This document shows, piece after piece, positions 22,822 through 34,090 of a DNA stretch of 64,000 nt. Source of the DNA: Sordariomycetes sp. S80-01Y (lineage: Eukaryota > Ascomycota > Sordariomycetes); assembly GCA_037042185.1 (NCBI GenBank), contig JAXQJY010000033.1, positions 2,294,001-2,358,000 of the forward strand. The letters are read 5' to 3'. A model generated the notes under the pieces. It ran no database searches, had not been told where the DNA came from, and saw only the letters and a program-made list of their open reading frames with translations. Within the stretch, counting starts at the first letter, position 1. Every line of letters begins with the position of its first letter. The position numbers were made by a program, and so were the translations under genes.

Positions 22822-24698
22822 TCACTCAACGCGGAGGCGCTTGGTCTCACCGGCGAGATCCTGGCCGTCACCACGCTCGTTCTCAGAGTCGGGGCTCTTG
22901 CGCTTAGGGCCACCGGCAGTGGCAGTCAAGCTGCTGCCGGCGGCGGTGGCACCAGTAGTGGTAGAATTGTCCTCCCGCAGGAAACTCGGTCCAGAGGGAC
23001 CAACTGGGGTGGCAAAGTTCAAGGGGCTGGGCAAGGTGTTGCTGTCGGAAGCGCGGAAGTTCCAGTCGTTGTAGAAGCTGCTCGGACTGGGAAGGAATTC
23101 GTTGCCAAGGAAGCGGGATGGTAAGGCTGATGCAGGGGTTTCGGCGACGTTCTGCTGAGGTGGAGGCTTCGCGAAGGGATTCGGGGGACCAGAGGCGCCC
23201 GCAGACAGAAGTGCCGAGGCAGACGGGGAGGGAGGTGGGAGCACGATTGACGAGTGAGAGTTTTGGCGTTGCGCGCCGGCAAACTCATTTGAGTTGTCCG
23301 TGTTAACCTGAGGCGAGACAGACTTGTCCGCTACACTGCCGGTTTCAGAGCCACCGTCGGGGATTTGCACGGTCAGTCGAGGGCCCCTAGGGCGAGCAGA
23401 GCCAGTCGTGCCGCTGTTGGTACGCGACGGGGGAGTGAAAGTTGTCTCGGGAATGGAGGATATGGACCCGCGGCCTTTTTCTTGGTTCTTTGGAGACGAA
23501 GTCCTCCGGTTTGGGTTCATCGGAGGTCGGCCGGCTGTCCCATCCTTATTCTGAGGCTCCGAGCTGAACGAGGCCAGGTGCTGGGACAAGATAGATCGGT
23601 TCTCCTCAATGGGCGTAAAGATACTGTGCCCCTTGCGCTGAGGCAGCTTCTTGATCGCAGTGTCGGTATTCAGCAGGGGTGGCTGGGGTGGCTGTGGCCG
23701 TACTTGTTCGCGAGGTTCGCTCTTGACTTCGGCAGGTGCTGAAGGCTGAGGCTCACGAATTTCGGGTTGGGGTGGCGTCGTCGAGATTTGAGGAATGTTC
23801 TGTTGAGCAGGCTGGGGAGGCGATGTACCGGCACGGGTCACGATAGGCTGAGCAGGAGGTCCAGAAGTGTAGGCAGGAGGAGCAGAAGTGTACGTGGGAG
23901 GGGCGGACGGGCGGCGCTCCTCCATCTGTTGCTGCGGCTGTTGCCCATGGGTCTGCTGGTAGGAGTACGGGACCTGCATACCATGGGGCAGCATGCCTTG
24001 CTGGTTCTGGGGGTTGTAGATCGGCGGAGTCGGCATGTAGGTGATGCCTGGATGAGGGCCTTGCGGTGCCATGTTAGACATGCGGCCGCGGCCGTCGTTG
24101 CGAGATACCGGTCGAGAGGCGACGCTCTGAGGCGTATGGCTGCGCTGGTGCGCATGGCCAGGGAAGACAGCGCCGTTGGGAATCGGAGGGGAGGCAGACG
24201 GAGTGTGGTGACGAGCGATCTGAGGCGGGAATTGGGGTTGCTGGCTATGGAAGCCTTGAGCCATCATGGGGTGATCCAAGTGCTCGTGGCCCTGTGGCGG
24301 GCTGCCGTCGCCCTCTTCGTCGTCTTCGTCGTCGTTGCCGCCGTTGAAGTCAGCGGGGCCCTTGTGTTCGTTTGGTCCGCCGTGCTGTGGCCACGTTAGT
24401 AGATTGACTTTGCCATCCCATGTGGCGCAACGTACGAATTGGTAGCGCGCGATGAGGTCGCGCATATCGGCCGAAGAGTACTCGTAGAGTTTCTTGTTGT
24501 TACCAAAGACAAAGACAGCAACGTCGACTGAGCAGAGCACCGAGAGCTCATGTGCCTTTTTGAAGAGACCACCCTTGCGCTTCAGAAAAGTCCTATACTT
24601 TGTTAATCGTATACATCAACAAGGGCGCGGCGCAAGACGTACACTGAGCGATTGCGGTCATCCTTGATGGCCTTGATCTCAATCTTTCTTCGACCCAT
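22822..24698 (-). CDS. rlm1: MADS-box transcription factor Rlm1 (MEF2-like)
   Basis: Exons 24698-24643, 24592-24436 and 24384-22822 join to 591 residues. Residues 1-60 are a MEF2-type MADS box: [40 protein letters not shown] and VDVAVFVFGNNKKLYEYSS, followed by the DNA-proximal extension to RYQFHGGPNEHKGPADFNGG. The rest is a long Pro/Gln/Ser-rich region. It carries one conserved-looking block (KGHSIFTPIEENRSILSQHL) and a basic end (KRKSPDSENERG, TKRLRVE) that may be a nuclear signal. In ascomycetes Rlm1 acts downstream of the Slt2/MpkA MAP kinase in cell-wall integrity. The 51-base second intron has a perfect CTAAC branch site, and its removal joins the MADS extension. Both exon phases match. 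Confidence 0.92.
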
Positions 24699-26237
24699 TG
24701 TGAATGCGGTAACCGCGCGTCGCGATTAGGTGGTTTGAAAGTTGGAATGTGTTCCGGTAGACAGGGGACCGAATCGTCGAGGCAACGACGAGATCGGTCG
24801 CAATAAAAGAAGAGCGTGTCGCGCCAGTTCGTCGCGTGGCAGGGGTGGACGGTCGAAGGTGGTCGCGATGGTTCGGTTCCGCAAGGCAGAGACAAGCAAA
24901 GCAGCAACGAATGTCTATATGCGGGAAATAGTCTTGATGTCGAGTGAAGGTATCCGTAAACAGACAAAAGAAACAAGACAAGAAAGGAAACAGGGTGCTT
25001 GAAAGCTAAGGCTTGCGGCGCTGATTGATGGGAAGGATCGAAAGGAGAGCTCTCGGACTCGGGGGCGAGCGACGCTTTTGACTGATGCGAGGGCTGGATG
25101 TCGCCGGATGGGCAACAGGGCTGGAGATACTTGTGGGCGAGGTGTAGCTACGGTGCAGCTATCGCGTACTCGGCCGTTGCAGGCGGCGGAGGTTGTGCCA
25201 GGTGCGTGGTGGTGCAGCACGATGGGGCTGAATCTGGCGTTGGGTGATGCTAAAATTAGATGTTGATCGTGACAGTCGAGTGGGAAGAGAGGGAGAAAGA
25301 AGGGAAAGGGCGGGAGGCAGGTGCCAGTGGAGCCTGCCTGCCTGCCTTGTCTTGTCGCGGCGCTCATTGGGCGCGGACGGTCCACTCCCCGCTGCTCAGA
25401 GAACTGCCCGCCCGCACGCACTAAGACCGTCCACTGAAGGGCGGAAGGTACGGTCTGCACAGGGCAGTCGAGTGCTAGCAGCCATGCAGCGGCTGCCCAC
25501 TGTAATTAAAGCGAACTGACTGCCATGATCACATATGATATCCTCGCGCAACTCACGCTACTTGATCGCTGCGAGCTGCTCGAGTCTTCCCCACGTTTCG
25601 AACCTGACTCCGCTACTCGAGACTCGAAATCAAAACGTATAAGTGAAACCCAAACCAACCCCGGAAACCCTTCCGCGGTCAGTGCTCCAAGCCGTGCCCA
25701 CTCTGTGACGGCGAGCTCAAGGAAGCGCAGTTGCTCATTCTCCCCGCGTGCAGAGTGGCAGTGCTCGACCCTGCGACAGCGCCCGATCCACAGACACCCG
25801 GAGCCGATTCTCTGCAATAACGCATCACTATCTGGTGTCCTTCTTCTACGACCGTTCTGAAAGCAATAAGTCACAAATTTGCAAGAATACAGGACTAGAC
25901 GAGATATCACACCCGTGCTGCTGGATGCCCCGTCATCGAACATCGTATCTTGAGATAGACTGTCGCACAACATTGGCGTACGAACGTTCTATGAAACCAC
26001 CAGACTTCCGTCTCACGTACGCTACTCTGTACCTCCAGCAGAATGATATCAGATGCACGCTGTAACCCTCGAGCTGACCTTCTAGAAAATGAGGCTTCAG
26101 CTTCCACACATCTCGAGCTTCCGCAAGCAGTAGTGATCCATCTAAGACAAGCATCTCTCATCTTAAACCACCCTCCAGCCCGCTCATCGCCATCAATAGG
26201 AACCTCTGCCGCAAGTCAAGACAGACATATCCAGCCT

Positions 26238-26259
26238 GCTGCTGCTGCTGCTGCTGCAG
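26238..26259. repeat. CTG trinucleotide microsatellite
   Basis: About seven tandem CTG units in non-coding sequence upstream of rlm1. Confidence 0.8.
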
Positions 26260-27131
26260 GCTACCCTGTCCACACAGCGAGAAGTGCAATACCAGTGCTC
26301 TGCCCCGCTACCCTTTCACAGCCCCGAAGCCCTGCAGGGCCATCCAATCCCATCTAGCCAACTGCACCCTCCACCACCAGTCTGCCGGTGAACATCTCAG
26401 ACACCTTGCACTTCCGGGGCTTTTGTCCTGGTTGGTGCATCACGCAGCAACGTAGTCACATTCTACAGCCCTGCGTTCTGTCAAAACACGTGGGAGGCAT
26501 GTGTCCATCGCCGGCTGAGCCCCCTTCTGCTCACCGGATGTAGTAATGCATCCTACTTCTCGAGACACGATTGGCAGGACTTGCAAGATTTAAGCGCCGG
26601 CGCGCTTATTCTCTGTTGCATTCCACGATGATGCCCCTGATATTCCGATCTAGCCCTCAGGTTGCGTTCGAATTCTTGTCCAGCCAGTGTGTTGCAGGTC
26701 GGGTGCTACCAAATTAGGAAGGGTGGACGTCTGGTGAGATGGTTGAATGCTGCCGTCGTGTTTTAGCCCCCGACAGCCAGCCTTATTTCTTGCGAAGGAT
26801 TTACGCGGAACTCCAGTAGGTATGAGATCATTGATCTGCTTATGCTATTATTCCTCGCAGGGGAGTATTGATCTGGTGAGTGTTGATTGTCGACCTCCAA
26901 ATCAGGGTGGGATGACCCCCGAACTGTTACAACTCCTCAAGTTATCGTCACTGTCAGCTCTGTCAGTGAACTCACTGATCTCGATGTAATCTCGAGGTCA
27001 CGCAGACAGCCGTTCCCTTCACCAGTCAAGAATCTGCTCACCTTGTCCCCTGCCGAGACCCAAGCCTCGGAGCCATGTATCGTCTCGAAATCCCCAACCC
27101 CCACTCTTTCTTCGGCCCCCAGGTTGCCAGG

Positions 27132-27157
27132 GTCTAAAAATAGATCTAAAAATAGAC
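27132..27157. repeat. Tandem 12-13 base repeat with inverted ends
   Basis: The unit TCTAAAAATAGA occurs twice in direct succession, and the outer bases GTCTA and TAGAC are inverted copies of each other. It is non-coding and its role is unknown. Confidence 0.6.
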
Positions 27158-27524
27158 CACTTCGCCAAGCCGGTCTAATTAGCCCACTTTGCGCGGGAAG
27201 CGAAGCATGGGCTTATCTGCCCTCCCTTGCTGTGACGCCCTCTTCGAACTCTAGTTTCACGAGCATGGTTGCATGACAATATGACCATAACGCACTTGGG
27301 TATTTACACGTCTTCCAATTTTATGTATGGCCGCAAGGGGCAATTTCCATTCACTGTGGTACGGCTCTCGAGCCAAAACATGCCTCTCGCTGACAATGCG
27401 AGCAGAATTGAAAGGCCAGCCCATGACTCCTACGCCGAAACTCCTTGTTCAACAAGCAATCCTAAGCCCAACACCAGTCTCCCTTCTCATGATGGAACCA
27501 TGCCCTTCATACCCATGGCTCTGA

Positions 27525-30500
27525 TCAGCTAGGCGATCCCGCCCCGCCCGCAGGGGCGCTGTAGGCACCAAAGCCTCCGTGTTCTGCTGCTCCATTGTCG
27601 TTGCTCCTAGTACCGTTGAGCAAAGGACACAGTCTAAAGGAAGAAAGGTTAGCATTCTGTCTGCGGAAGTATCTGATGCGAGGTGTGATGTGTCCCGAGG
27701 CAGATCCAGGCCTCAGGCAAAGTATTCGCTCGATTTCAAATTGCGACCCAGGCTGTGAGTCCGGGCTGCGGGAGGTTGTCGTTGAGTTTCTCGGCCTTGT
27801 TGAGCCCTGGACAGCAGTGTAGAGTGGGCTTGTCGATTTCCGGGGGCGGATCCGACCTGGTTGTGGCCAATGATTGCTTGTGGGTTGCCGGTGCGTGAGC
27901 CTTTGAAGTGCGGCGACAAGACGCGACGGTTCCCAGCTGCTGCTTTTCGACACCCTGCATCCGTTGGTTGAAGTGCCCTTTTGAGAGCTTGGCCACTGAA
28001 AACGGGGTTTTTCGGTACTGCCTTGCTGTGTCGTCCGAGCTTTGCTTGTTTGCCCTGGTTCTTGCGCCACTGTCTTTGGGCGGCCTTCTGGTTTTCCTTG
28101 TTGGCTTTGGACACAGACTTGATCACCGGATGGGTTTTGCGCTTCACCTTCGTGGGGAGCGTGACGCCATCGGGGCCGGATCTGAGGTTGCCCACTCCCC
28201 ACCAGTCGAATTGCAGCGTAGTGGAAGGCTTGTGCCGGTGTTGTTTGACGCGGGCGTTGAACAGCCCAACGGGAGCATTGTCCTTGGCCATGGATTTCAT
28301 GGCCTTCTTGATGACACCTACTGCCGTGTGTTCTCCCCTGAAACGATACCTGGCCTTGCCGTCGTCCTGGAAACCCGGGATACACCACCAATTGAAAGGG
28401 ACTCTTGGGGGAAAGGCTGGAAGGGAGGGGTGCATACTTCTTGTTCGTCTTGATGTGGCCGACTTGCCCACAGTTAGCGCACTTGCGGGTAGTCCCAGTG
28501 GCGACCTTATCGCCTGGTGTGTTTGGCCCTGGCGATCCTGCTTCTCCAGCGTTAGTCTTGTGGTGCAGCTCCTTCTGCTGTTCTCGGGCTTGTCGTCGGG
28601 CCTTGTTCTTTTCGAGTCGCTCGAGTTCCCTCTTGATGCTACGAGGAGATATTAGTGAAGCTCTTGCGGTGGCTCTGAAGGGTGACTTACGCTGCGTCTG
28701 CCATCCGGTCGTGGTTGGCGTCGCCGGTCGGCCGCGAAGAGTAGATACTACAGCAGGACAACAGTCAGAATCCGAGTCATCATCAGAAGTAGAATCAGAG
28801 TCAGAGTCAAGGGTGATTGTTTCGGGAGCAGAAGGGATTTCAGCGACCGTATCATCGCCAGCCCACTCGTCAAGGCTGCAATAATCGGTCGGCTCCTCAT
28901 CACACGTGGCTCCCACGCCATAGGTACAAGGACTTCTTGCACCGTAACGTTCGAAGAAAACTGCCAGCTCTACAGCACGCTTGTACTGTTCGGGGCATCG
29001 ATGCCACCTCTTTCGCGTGGCTGGGGTGGGGTTCTTGGTCCTGAAGAAGTGACTTCTCCATTCCCATTTGACGTACTCTTTAAGCTCTAGATCTGCTTGC
29101 GCCCGACGCTTCATGTATTGCGCGATAACGACCGGGTCTTGGACGACTTCGGTTCGGTTTTGGATCGAGCCGTCGGGCAGGCGTACCTCTCGCGTGATCC
29201 GAATCGTTCGTTTGTGTCGGCGACTAGCCGACGTGAAACCACTAATCTGACTCGTTCCGTCGTCGAATTGTGCCGGTGTCGGTGCCGCGTTGAACCGATC
29301 GTCCTCGTCTTCAATCGTAGCGATATCCTTATCATCGTGCTCCTGCGGATCGGAAAGCGTCGACTTTTGCTTTTCCCAGATTTCTCGAATACCTTCCTCG
29401 TACATTGCTTGCTGCTTCTTGACGTTGTAGGCGTGCCCGCCATTGGCTCTCTTCTCACGTTCCATGGCGTCAGCAGATGTAGCAAGAGGTCCTTGGACAG
29501 TCTCGATGTATCCTCCCTTCATACTGGTCCGAATGAAGCTGAAGCCAAGACCGTGTCCCGTCGGGTCACCCTCACCGTGGAGCTGAAGCATCGCCTTGCC
29601 GGCGCAAGCATCGATGAACGCTTTTGAGGTCTTCCATGGCGCCAGCTTATCCGCAAGCGTCTCCTCTGTCTTGTCTTGACCTTTTTTACCTCCCGCTCCC
29701 TTGGGTGCTTTGCTGGCCTCTTCATCATCGTCGTCCTCTGCGTCTGCGTCATTCTGTATTTCCTCCTCGAAGTTGGCATTGCGGGGGTCGTAGCCAGCAT
29801 CTTCGAGTTCCTTCATGCCGAGCTGCATGCTGTCCAGGAGGCAGACTTCTTCGGCTTTGATCATAGCGCGGACGGCAAGCTCATCCGGGAGAATTTCGCC
29901 CGGCTTGAGGCGCCACATGCCCTTTTCGCTACTCTCACGATCGTATTGAAGGAATTCCTTGAGCTTCTGGCGATTTTGAGTGTCGGTGCTGTCGGCTATG
30001 TGTCTTGTTATGTCCGCTAGCTGACAGTTGTTGTTGCGGTTGTGACGGATCATGCGGAAGGCCAACATCTTCATGCGGTTCTTCGAGGCGTTTGTGACCT
30101 TGCGAGAGTGCGGACCTGGTACTTCAACTGAAGGAAAGGTCTGCCCGACCACATGTATGTGGTCGATTTTGTGGAGATACCAACTCGGACCTTCGCCTCC
30201 GGTCGTATTGCGCACGATGAGGAAATCGGTGTTTCTGGGTGAATGTTTGAAGACGGGCGCACGATACATCTCGTTGTGCAGTGTAGGCACAGTCTCGCCG
30301 GGGTCGACGGTGCCGAAGAGAGCAAAAGGCGACCGATCTTCCGGCAACAGAGGACGGAACTCTCCAAGATCTTGTTTCGGCTGCTGCTCGTCGTCCTTTG
30401 CATCCTTTCGTCGATAGTAATTGATGAGTTTACTACCCATGCCAAAGTTATTCAGAACGCGTGGACGAGGCTCACAGTACTCAAAGAGTACAGCTGTCGA

Positions 30501-32078
30501 GTTATCGCTGATACTAAGGTCTTTGGCGGTCTTGAACACCTCGGGTGCCTTTCCACGCATGTGCTTCCTCTTGTGACTTTGGGGTTTCTGGAAGCGGATG
30601 GTGTGTCCCACAAACCTCTTGTAGCGGAACCTGGGCCTATGATACTCGTCTGTGGTGCCCGGTAATTTGACCTTGTAGTATGGCCATGTAAGCTTGATGG
30701 CAGGAAGACTATGCTCGACCGAGATGTTGCCCAGAGTTGCTCTGACTTTGCTTTGGTGGTTTTCCTTGAGCAAGTCGTACGCTTCGTCATTGGACATATT
30801 GAACCGCGATGCAAGATCGCGGCTCATTTTCCCATTAGCCACCCTCTTCGGGTCAGATCCGTCGCGTCGAGAACGTTTGCTTGCACGACTTGGCTCAGCA
30901 GTCTCGATGAGCAGATTGGGGTCGCTGACATCGAGATGTACGCGCTTTGCGCCACGTCGAGTCGCTTCTTGGAAGTTGTCGAAAGATGGAGCGGTATAGC
31001 GGGGAATCTCTGGTAGACCAGAATGTGTTCGACGCTTCTTGGTTTTCGGTTGTGCTGATTCTTCGACGTCCATGAGAAACTCCGCATCCCAGTCATCGTC
31101 CTGATCGGCGTCAAATTGTTTCCTATTTGGCCTGCTATCGGGTGCCTCTGCAGCTTCTTGTGCGGCAAACTGGACCTCAATTTCACCGATTTGCGACGCA
31201 AAGTCTTGACAAGCCAGTTCGATGTCTCGAAGTGAGAATCCTTTGACCGATTCTGAGTCAACAGATGGGCCCAAGTCCCAAATGACCGTATCCTCCTCTT
31301 CTTCGTCCAGTTCCCCCTCACATCTGACCAGCCACTTCCCAGGGCCGCTGTCCGATCGCTTGGGTGCTGAGACGTGTGGCCCGGGAACTCGAAAACTGGT
31401 GACATCGTCTTGGTCGAGTTCGAGGACCAGCTTGCTAGTGACCAACCGTTTGGGCTTCTTAAGCGGCTTTTTGTCCTTGTACGTCGCATGCTTGGGTGGA
31501 ATGATCTCGCTCCAAATGGGCATGTGGCCCTTCTTAAACCCAGGGTATGCCGCCTTAACTAGCTCCTCCTGGTTCTCGGCTGGTGCTGGTATGTCGGGGT
31601 CTTGATTCGCAAGTCCGTTCGCGTGAGGGTCCGGGTCGAAATTAATACCTGGGTCAAATACAGGCCCCGGGAAGCTTATTGTGGCATCGGTTGGCTGGGT
31701 CTCGTCACCGTTGTCGGTGTCACGGACGTGCGCGCCTGGTGAATGCGACGCAAGGACTGGGTCGGTGGGTGACGACGGGCCTTCGCCGAAGAGGTCGTCT
31801 GGGTCGTTGCTAGTTCCCCCGTCGTCTGTGAGCCCTGGAAGCTCGATGGAGCCACCTTGAGCTGGCTCCTCGTCCGGCAGCTCGCCGTCGCTGATGTCCT
31901 CAAAGTCCTCCGCATCGTCGGCTTTGTCGGTCTGATCGAATGGCCCGCTCAGGTCGAGCCCTCCACCGGCGCCGACATCTTGCTGCTCGGAAAGAAGCCT
32001 TGCGATTTCTCGGTCGTCGTTCGCTTTCTGTGTCTCCCAGTCGGGCTCGGGTGCGGGTGCGCTGCTGTCATCGGCCAT
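27525..32078 (-). CDS. TAF1: TFIID subunit TAF1
   Basis: The start is at 32078. The first coding exon runs about 3.1 kb to a donor I could not fix (28906 or 28987 both keep phase). It is followed by exons 28747-28691, 28638-28438 and 27633-27525, giving 1152 or 1179 residues. The N-terminus (DWETQKANDDREIARLLSEQQ) and the acidic stretch after it fit the TBP-binding TAND region. The central part is the conserved TAF1 core, with MAFRMIRHNRNNNCQLADIT, GLGFSFIRTSMKGGY and LKEYVKWEWRSHFFRTKNP. Near the end is a coiled segment (IKRELERLEKNKARRQAREQ), a CX2CX4HX4 zinc knuckle (CANCGQVGHIKTN) and KKLCPLLNG, which is reached only by splicing out an 804-base intron. No bromodomain is present, as usual in fungi. 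It nucleates TFIID at promoters. The frame between 28907 and 28691 needs the extra intron. Confidence 0.9.
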   Translation of the reverse strand: MADDSSAPAPEPDWETQKANDDREIARLLSEQQDVGAGGGLDLSGPFDQTDKADDAEDFEDISDGELPDEEPAQGGSIELPGLTDDGGTSNDPDDLFGEGPSSPTDPVLASHSPGAHVRDTDNGDETQPTDATISFPGPVFDPGINFDPDPHANGLANQDPDIPAPAENQEELVKAAYPGFKKGHMPIWSEIIPPKHATYKDKKPLKKPKRLVTSKLVLELDQDDVTSFRVPGPHVSAPKRSDSGPGKWLVRCEGELDEEEEDTVIWDLGPSVDSESVKGFSLRDIELACQDFASQIGEIEVQFAAQEAAEAPDSRPNRKQFDADQDDDWDAEFLMDVEESAQPKTKKRRTHSGLPEIPRYTAPSFDNFQEATRRGAKRVHLDVSDPNLLIETAEPSRASKRSRRDGSDPKRVANGKMSRDLASRFNMSNDEAYDLLKENHQSKVRATLGNISVEHSLPAIKLTWPYYKVKLPGTTDEYHRPRFRYKRFVGHTIRFQKPQSHKRKHMRGKAPEVFKTAKDLSISDNSTAVLFEYCEPRPRVLNNFGMGSKLINYYRRKDAKDDEQQPKQDLGEFRPLLPEDRSPFALFGTVDPGETVPTLHNEMYRAPVFKHSPRNTDFLIVRNTTGGEGPSWYLHKIDHIHVVGQTFPSVEVPGPHSRKVTNASKNRMKMLAFRMIRHNRNNNCQLADITRHIADSTDTQNRQKLKEFLQYDRESSEKGMWRLKPGEILPDELAVRAMIKAEEVCLLDSMQLGMKELEDAGYDPRNANFEEEIQNDADAEDDDDEEASKAPKGAGGKKGQDKTEETLADKLAPWKTSKAFIDACAGKAMLQLHGEGDPTGHGLGFSFIRTSMKGGYIETVQGPLATSADAMEREKRANGGHAYNVKKQQAMYEEGIREIWEKQKSTLSDPQEHDDKDIATIEDEDDRFNAAPTPAQFDDGTSQISGFTSASRRHKRTIRITREVRLPDGSIQNRTEVVQDPVVIAQYMKRRAQADLELKEYVKWEWRSHFFRTKNPTPATRKRWHRCPEQYKRAVELAVFFERYGARSPCTYGVGATCDEEPTDYCSLDEWAGDDTVAEIPSAPETITLDSDSDSTSDDDSDSDCCPAVVSTLRGRPATPTTTGWQTQRKSPFRATARASLISPRSIKRELERLEKNKARRQAREQQKELHHKTNAGEAGSPGPNTPGDKVATGTTRKCANCGQVGHIKTNKKYAPLPSSLSPKSPFQLVVYPGFPGRRQGQVSFQGRTHGSRCHQEGHEIHGQGQCSRWAVQRPRQTTPAQAFHYAAIRLVGSGQPQIRPRWRHAPHEGEAQNPSGDQVCVQSQQGKPEGRPKTVAQEPGQTSKARTTQQGSTEKPRFQWPSSQKGTSTNGCRVSKSSSWEPSRLVAALQRLTHRQPTSNHWPQPGRIRPRKSTSPLYTAVQGSTRPRNSTTTSRSPDSQPGSQFEIERILCLRPGSASGHITPRIRYFRRQNANLSSFRLCPLLNGTRSNDNGAAEHGGFGAYSAPAGGAGSPS

Positions 32079-33088
32079 GACTGTGGAGGTGTCGACGCGC
32101 GCGACTGACGGACTAGCACCGTACGCGTTGATGTATAAGTTTCGCTAGACCATGCTTTGGGGACGCTACTGTAGTCGTGAAGCGCTTTCGATATTGCTCC
32201 AGACGATCGTGGAAAAGGGAGGCTCACGATGTTAGAAGTAGCACAAGGAATTCACGGTGCGGTTCGTAAGGTTGGAGAACAATGGGCGATTCGGCTCGAC
32301 ATGCAGGTAGATTTGATGAGTCAGCAGCGCCAACGCCACCGACGGCAAGAGCGGGCCAAAACCCACTGCAAGCCTAGATCCTCTGGACCTCCTTATTCCC
32401 AAGAGCTCCACAGTTCTGTAAGCGGCTCTAATGTTTTGAGTCATAAGAGAAGCTACGCCACACAGCAGACGTTGCATCTGTCGCTTCGATATTTTGAGGG
32501 GGTTTGCAGGTTAAGGGAAACCTCCAAGCACATCTCTGCCGAGGCTTTAAGTCACTTGCACAAGGCTAGTCCAGCGTATAGGATATAAACTGCACTCTCC
32601 TGACTTTGACGGGACTCTCTTGGAGTCGCTCATCTTACAGGAGTATGGTGCTGAAATATATACCGAGTCCAAATTTGATGTAGTGCACCCGACCTCGAAA
32701 TTTTCTGAAAAGGTGCATCCCCGGTTCTGCAGTCCCGTGTCTCCAGCATCCCAGCTCTCTTGACGGCTGCCCGCGCTTCAGGTTCGCTTAGCAGTGTTTG
32801 CTTGCCTGGCGCAACAGCTTTTTTCTGCCATAACTCATAATATTGTACGTCTGTGCTCTCCACATCATTCATCCCGTCGGGCTCATGTACAGTCGATTTT
32901 ATGATGTTTTTGACTTATGGCTTAGGCTTCATCATCTAGTCCCGATGCTCTGTGTACCGTGTTCGACATCAAGACGAATTTCTCGCCAGAGCTCCGCCAC
33001 GTTAGACTCAAATACTTGTGTTTGAATTCGGTATAATATGTAATCCCTCGTATTTACAGCTGAAGTCAACAATAGTCTTCTGATCCGT
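32079..33088. other. Intergenic: TAF1 promoter and metalloprotease 3' region
   Basis: One kilobase between the TAF1 start and the metalloprotease stop, both minus strand. No supported gene or strong motif is seen. Confidence 0.45.
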
Positions 33089-34090
33089 TTACCAACCGCG
33101 GTTGCGGGAGAGCTCGTACCACCAGTTGCGCAGCATCCAACCATCAAAGTCCGTGATTGACGGAGAAGAGCCCGCGAGCATAATGAAGTTGGTAATGCCT
33201 GTGGGAGTCCAATCGTAGACTGTGCACTAATCAGCACTCGAGCTCTCAAAGTCACTGAAAGGGGAACACTTACAATCGTCGAGACCAAAGGTGTGACCCA
33301 TCTCGTGCAGAAGGATGGTCATCTGCTCCTGGTTGATGCTATCCATGAAGTACTCTCTTCCCATCCTTTGTCCCCAATCACCGCCGGCACCGCCACTGAA
33401 GCCGTCAGTCAACCAGAGACTCTGATCGTAGTGCCTCGCCTCGCCACCAGGGCATTCGCTGTAGTCTCCATCCTGGTGGAAGAAGCGCCCACAAGCGGGA
33501 GCACACTCTGGTGCGCCTCCAGAGTCCGTGCTGGTGTAGATATCGATACCCTCGGTAGAGCCCTCGAGGAGGCCCTCGTTGCTGACAGCCCATCCGACGA
33601 TGCTAACGTCGATGTTGCTGAAAGGGAAGTTATCGAAGCCGTAGAGCCATTCAAACCAGAGCTGGTATTGCTCAGCGGTTTTGGTGGCGATTTGGTCCCG
33701 CTGGGCCTGAGTCACGGGTGTGTCGGATTCCCAGCGGACACACATTTGGATAGACCTGCTTTGTCAGACTCATTTCCACTCCTGGTTATACTCAGAAACG
33801 ACCTACCCCTGAGTAGCCATTATCTGGTCCCAGCCATAGTTGGTGAAGCCGTAAAGTCCTCCCGTGTAGGTATCCAGCTGGTGCTGCCAAACCTCCTGAA
33901 GAGGAGTGCTCAGCTCGCTGGGAGGACTCCATCCATCCTGCCTCTTGAATGGGCGGTTGTTTGGGCGAAGGGTTCGTGGCGAAGCATCGGTGAGGAACTC
34001 CCAGACGGAGGCATCGCTGTCTCCGACAGAAGCGTCCAGCGCCACTGCCGAGCCAGCAAGGGCGGTCAAGGAGAAAAGAGTCGCCTTCAT
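33089..34090 (-). CDS. Secreted zinc metalloprotease (HExxH)
   Basis: Exons 34090-33807, 33755-33274 and 33219-33089 join to 298 residues. Residues 1-18 are a signal peptide (MKATLFSLTALAGSAVAL). A possible propeptide follows up to a Lys-Arg at about 49-50. The catalytic motif HEMGHTFGLDD starts at residue 245, giving HExxHxxGxxD with the two histidines and probably Asp255 as zinc ligands. It is preceded by a Gly-rich loop and followed by a Met-containing segment, then a Trp/Tyr-rich C-terminus (FDGWMLRNWWYELSRNRGW). This is a secreted metzincin-like endopeptidase; the exact family is uncertain. A TATA box lies 123 bases upstream. The second intron interrupts the codon just after the active-site helix, and its removal gives LDDFYDWTPTG. 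Confidence 0.85.

Larger units (their letters stand above)
24699..27524. other. 2.8 kb without a supported gene
   Basis: This stretch lies between the rlm1 start codon and the TAF1 stop codon. It should contain the rlm1 promoter and 5' UTR and the TAF1 3' UTR. The open frames here are short, overlap on both strands and show no motif. It contains a short CTG/CAG run (about 26238-26259) and a 26-base near-palindromic direct repeat at 27132-27157. Nothing suggests a transposon. Confidence 0.45.

Noticed and set aside
25590-25640. Possible tRNA B-box (GGTTCGAA on the minus strand)
   Set aside because: No matching A-box, anticodon arm or acceptor stem could be folded around it.
25506-25973. 155-codon minus-strand frame upstream of rlm1
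   Set aside because: No recognisable domain, poor codon bias, and overlapping open frames on the other strand.
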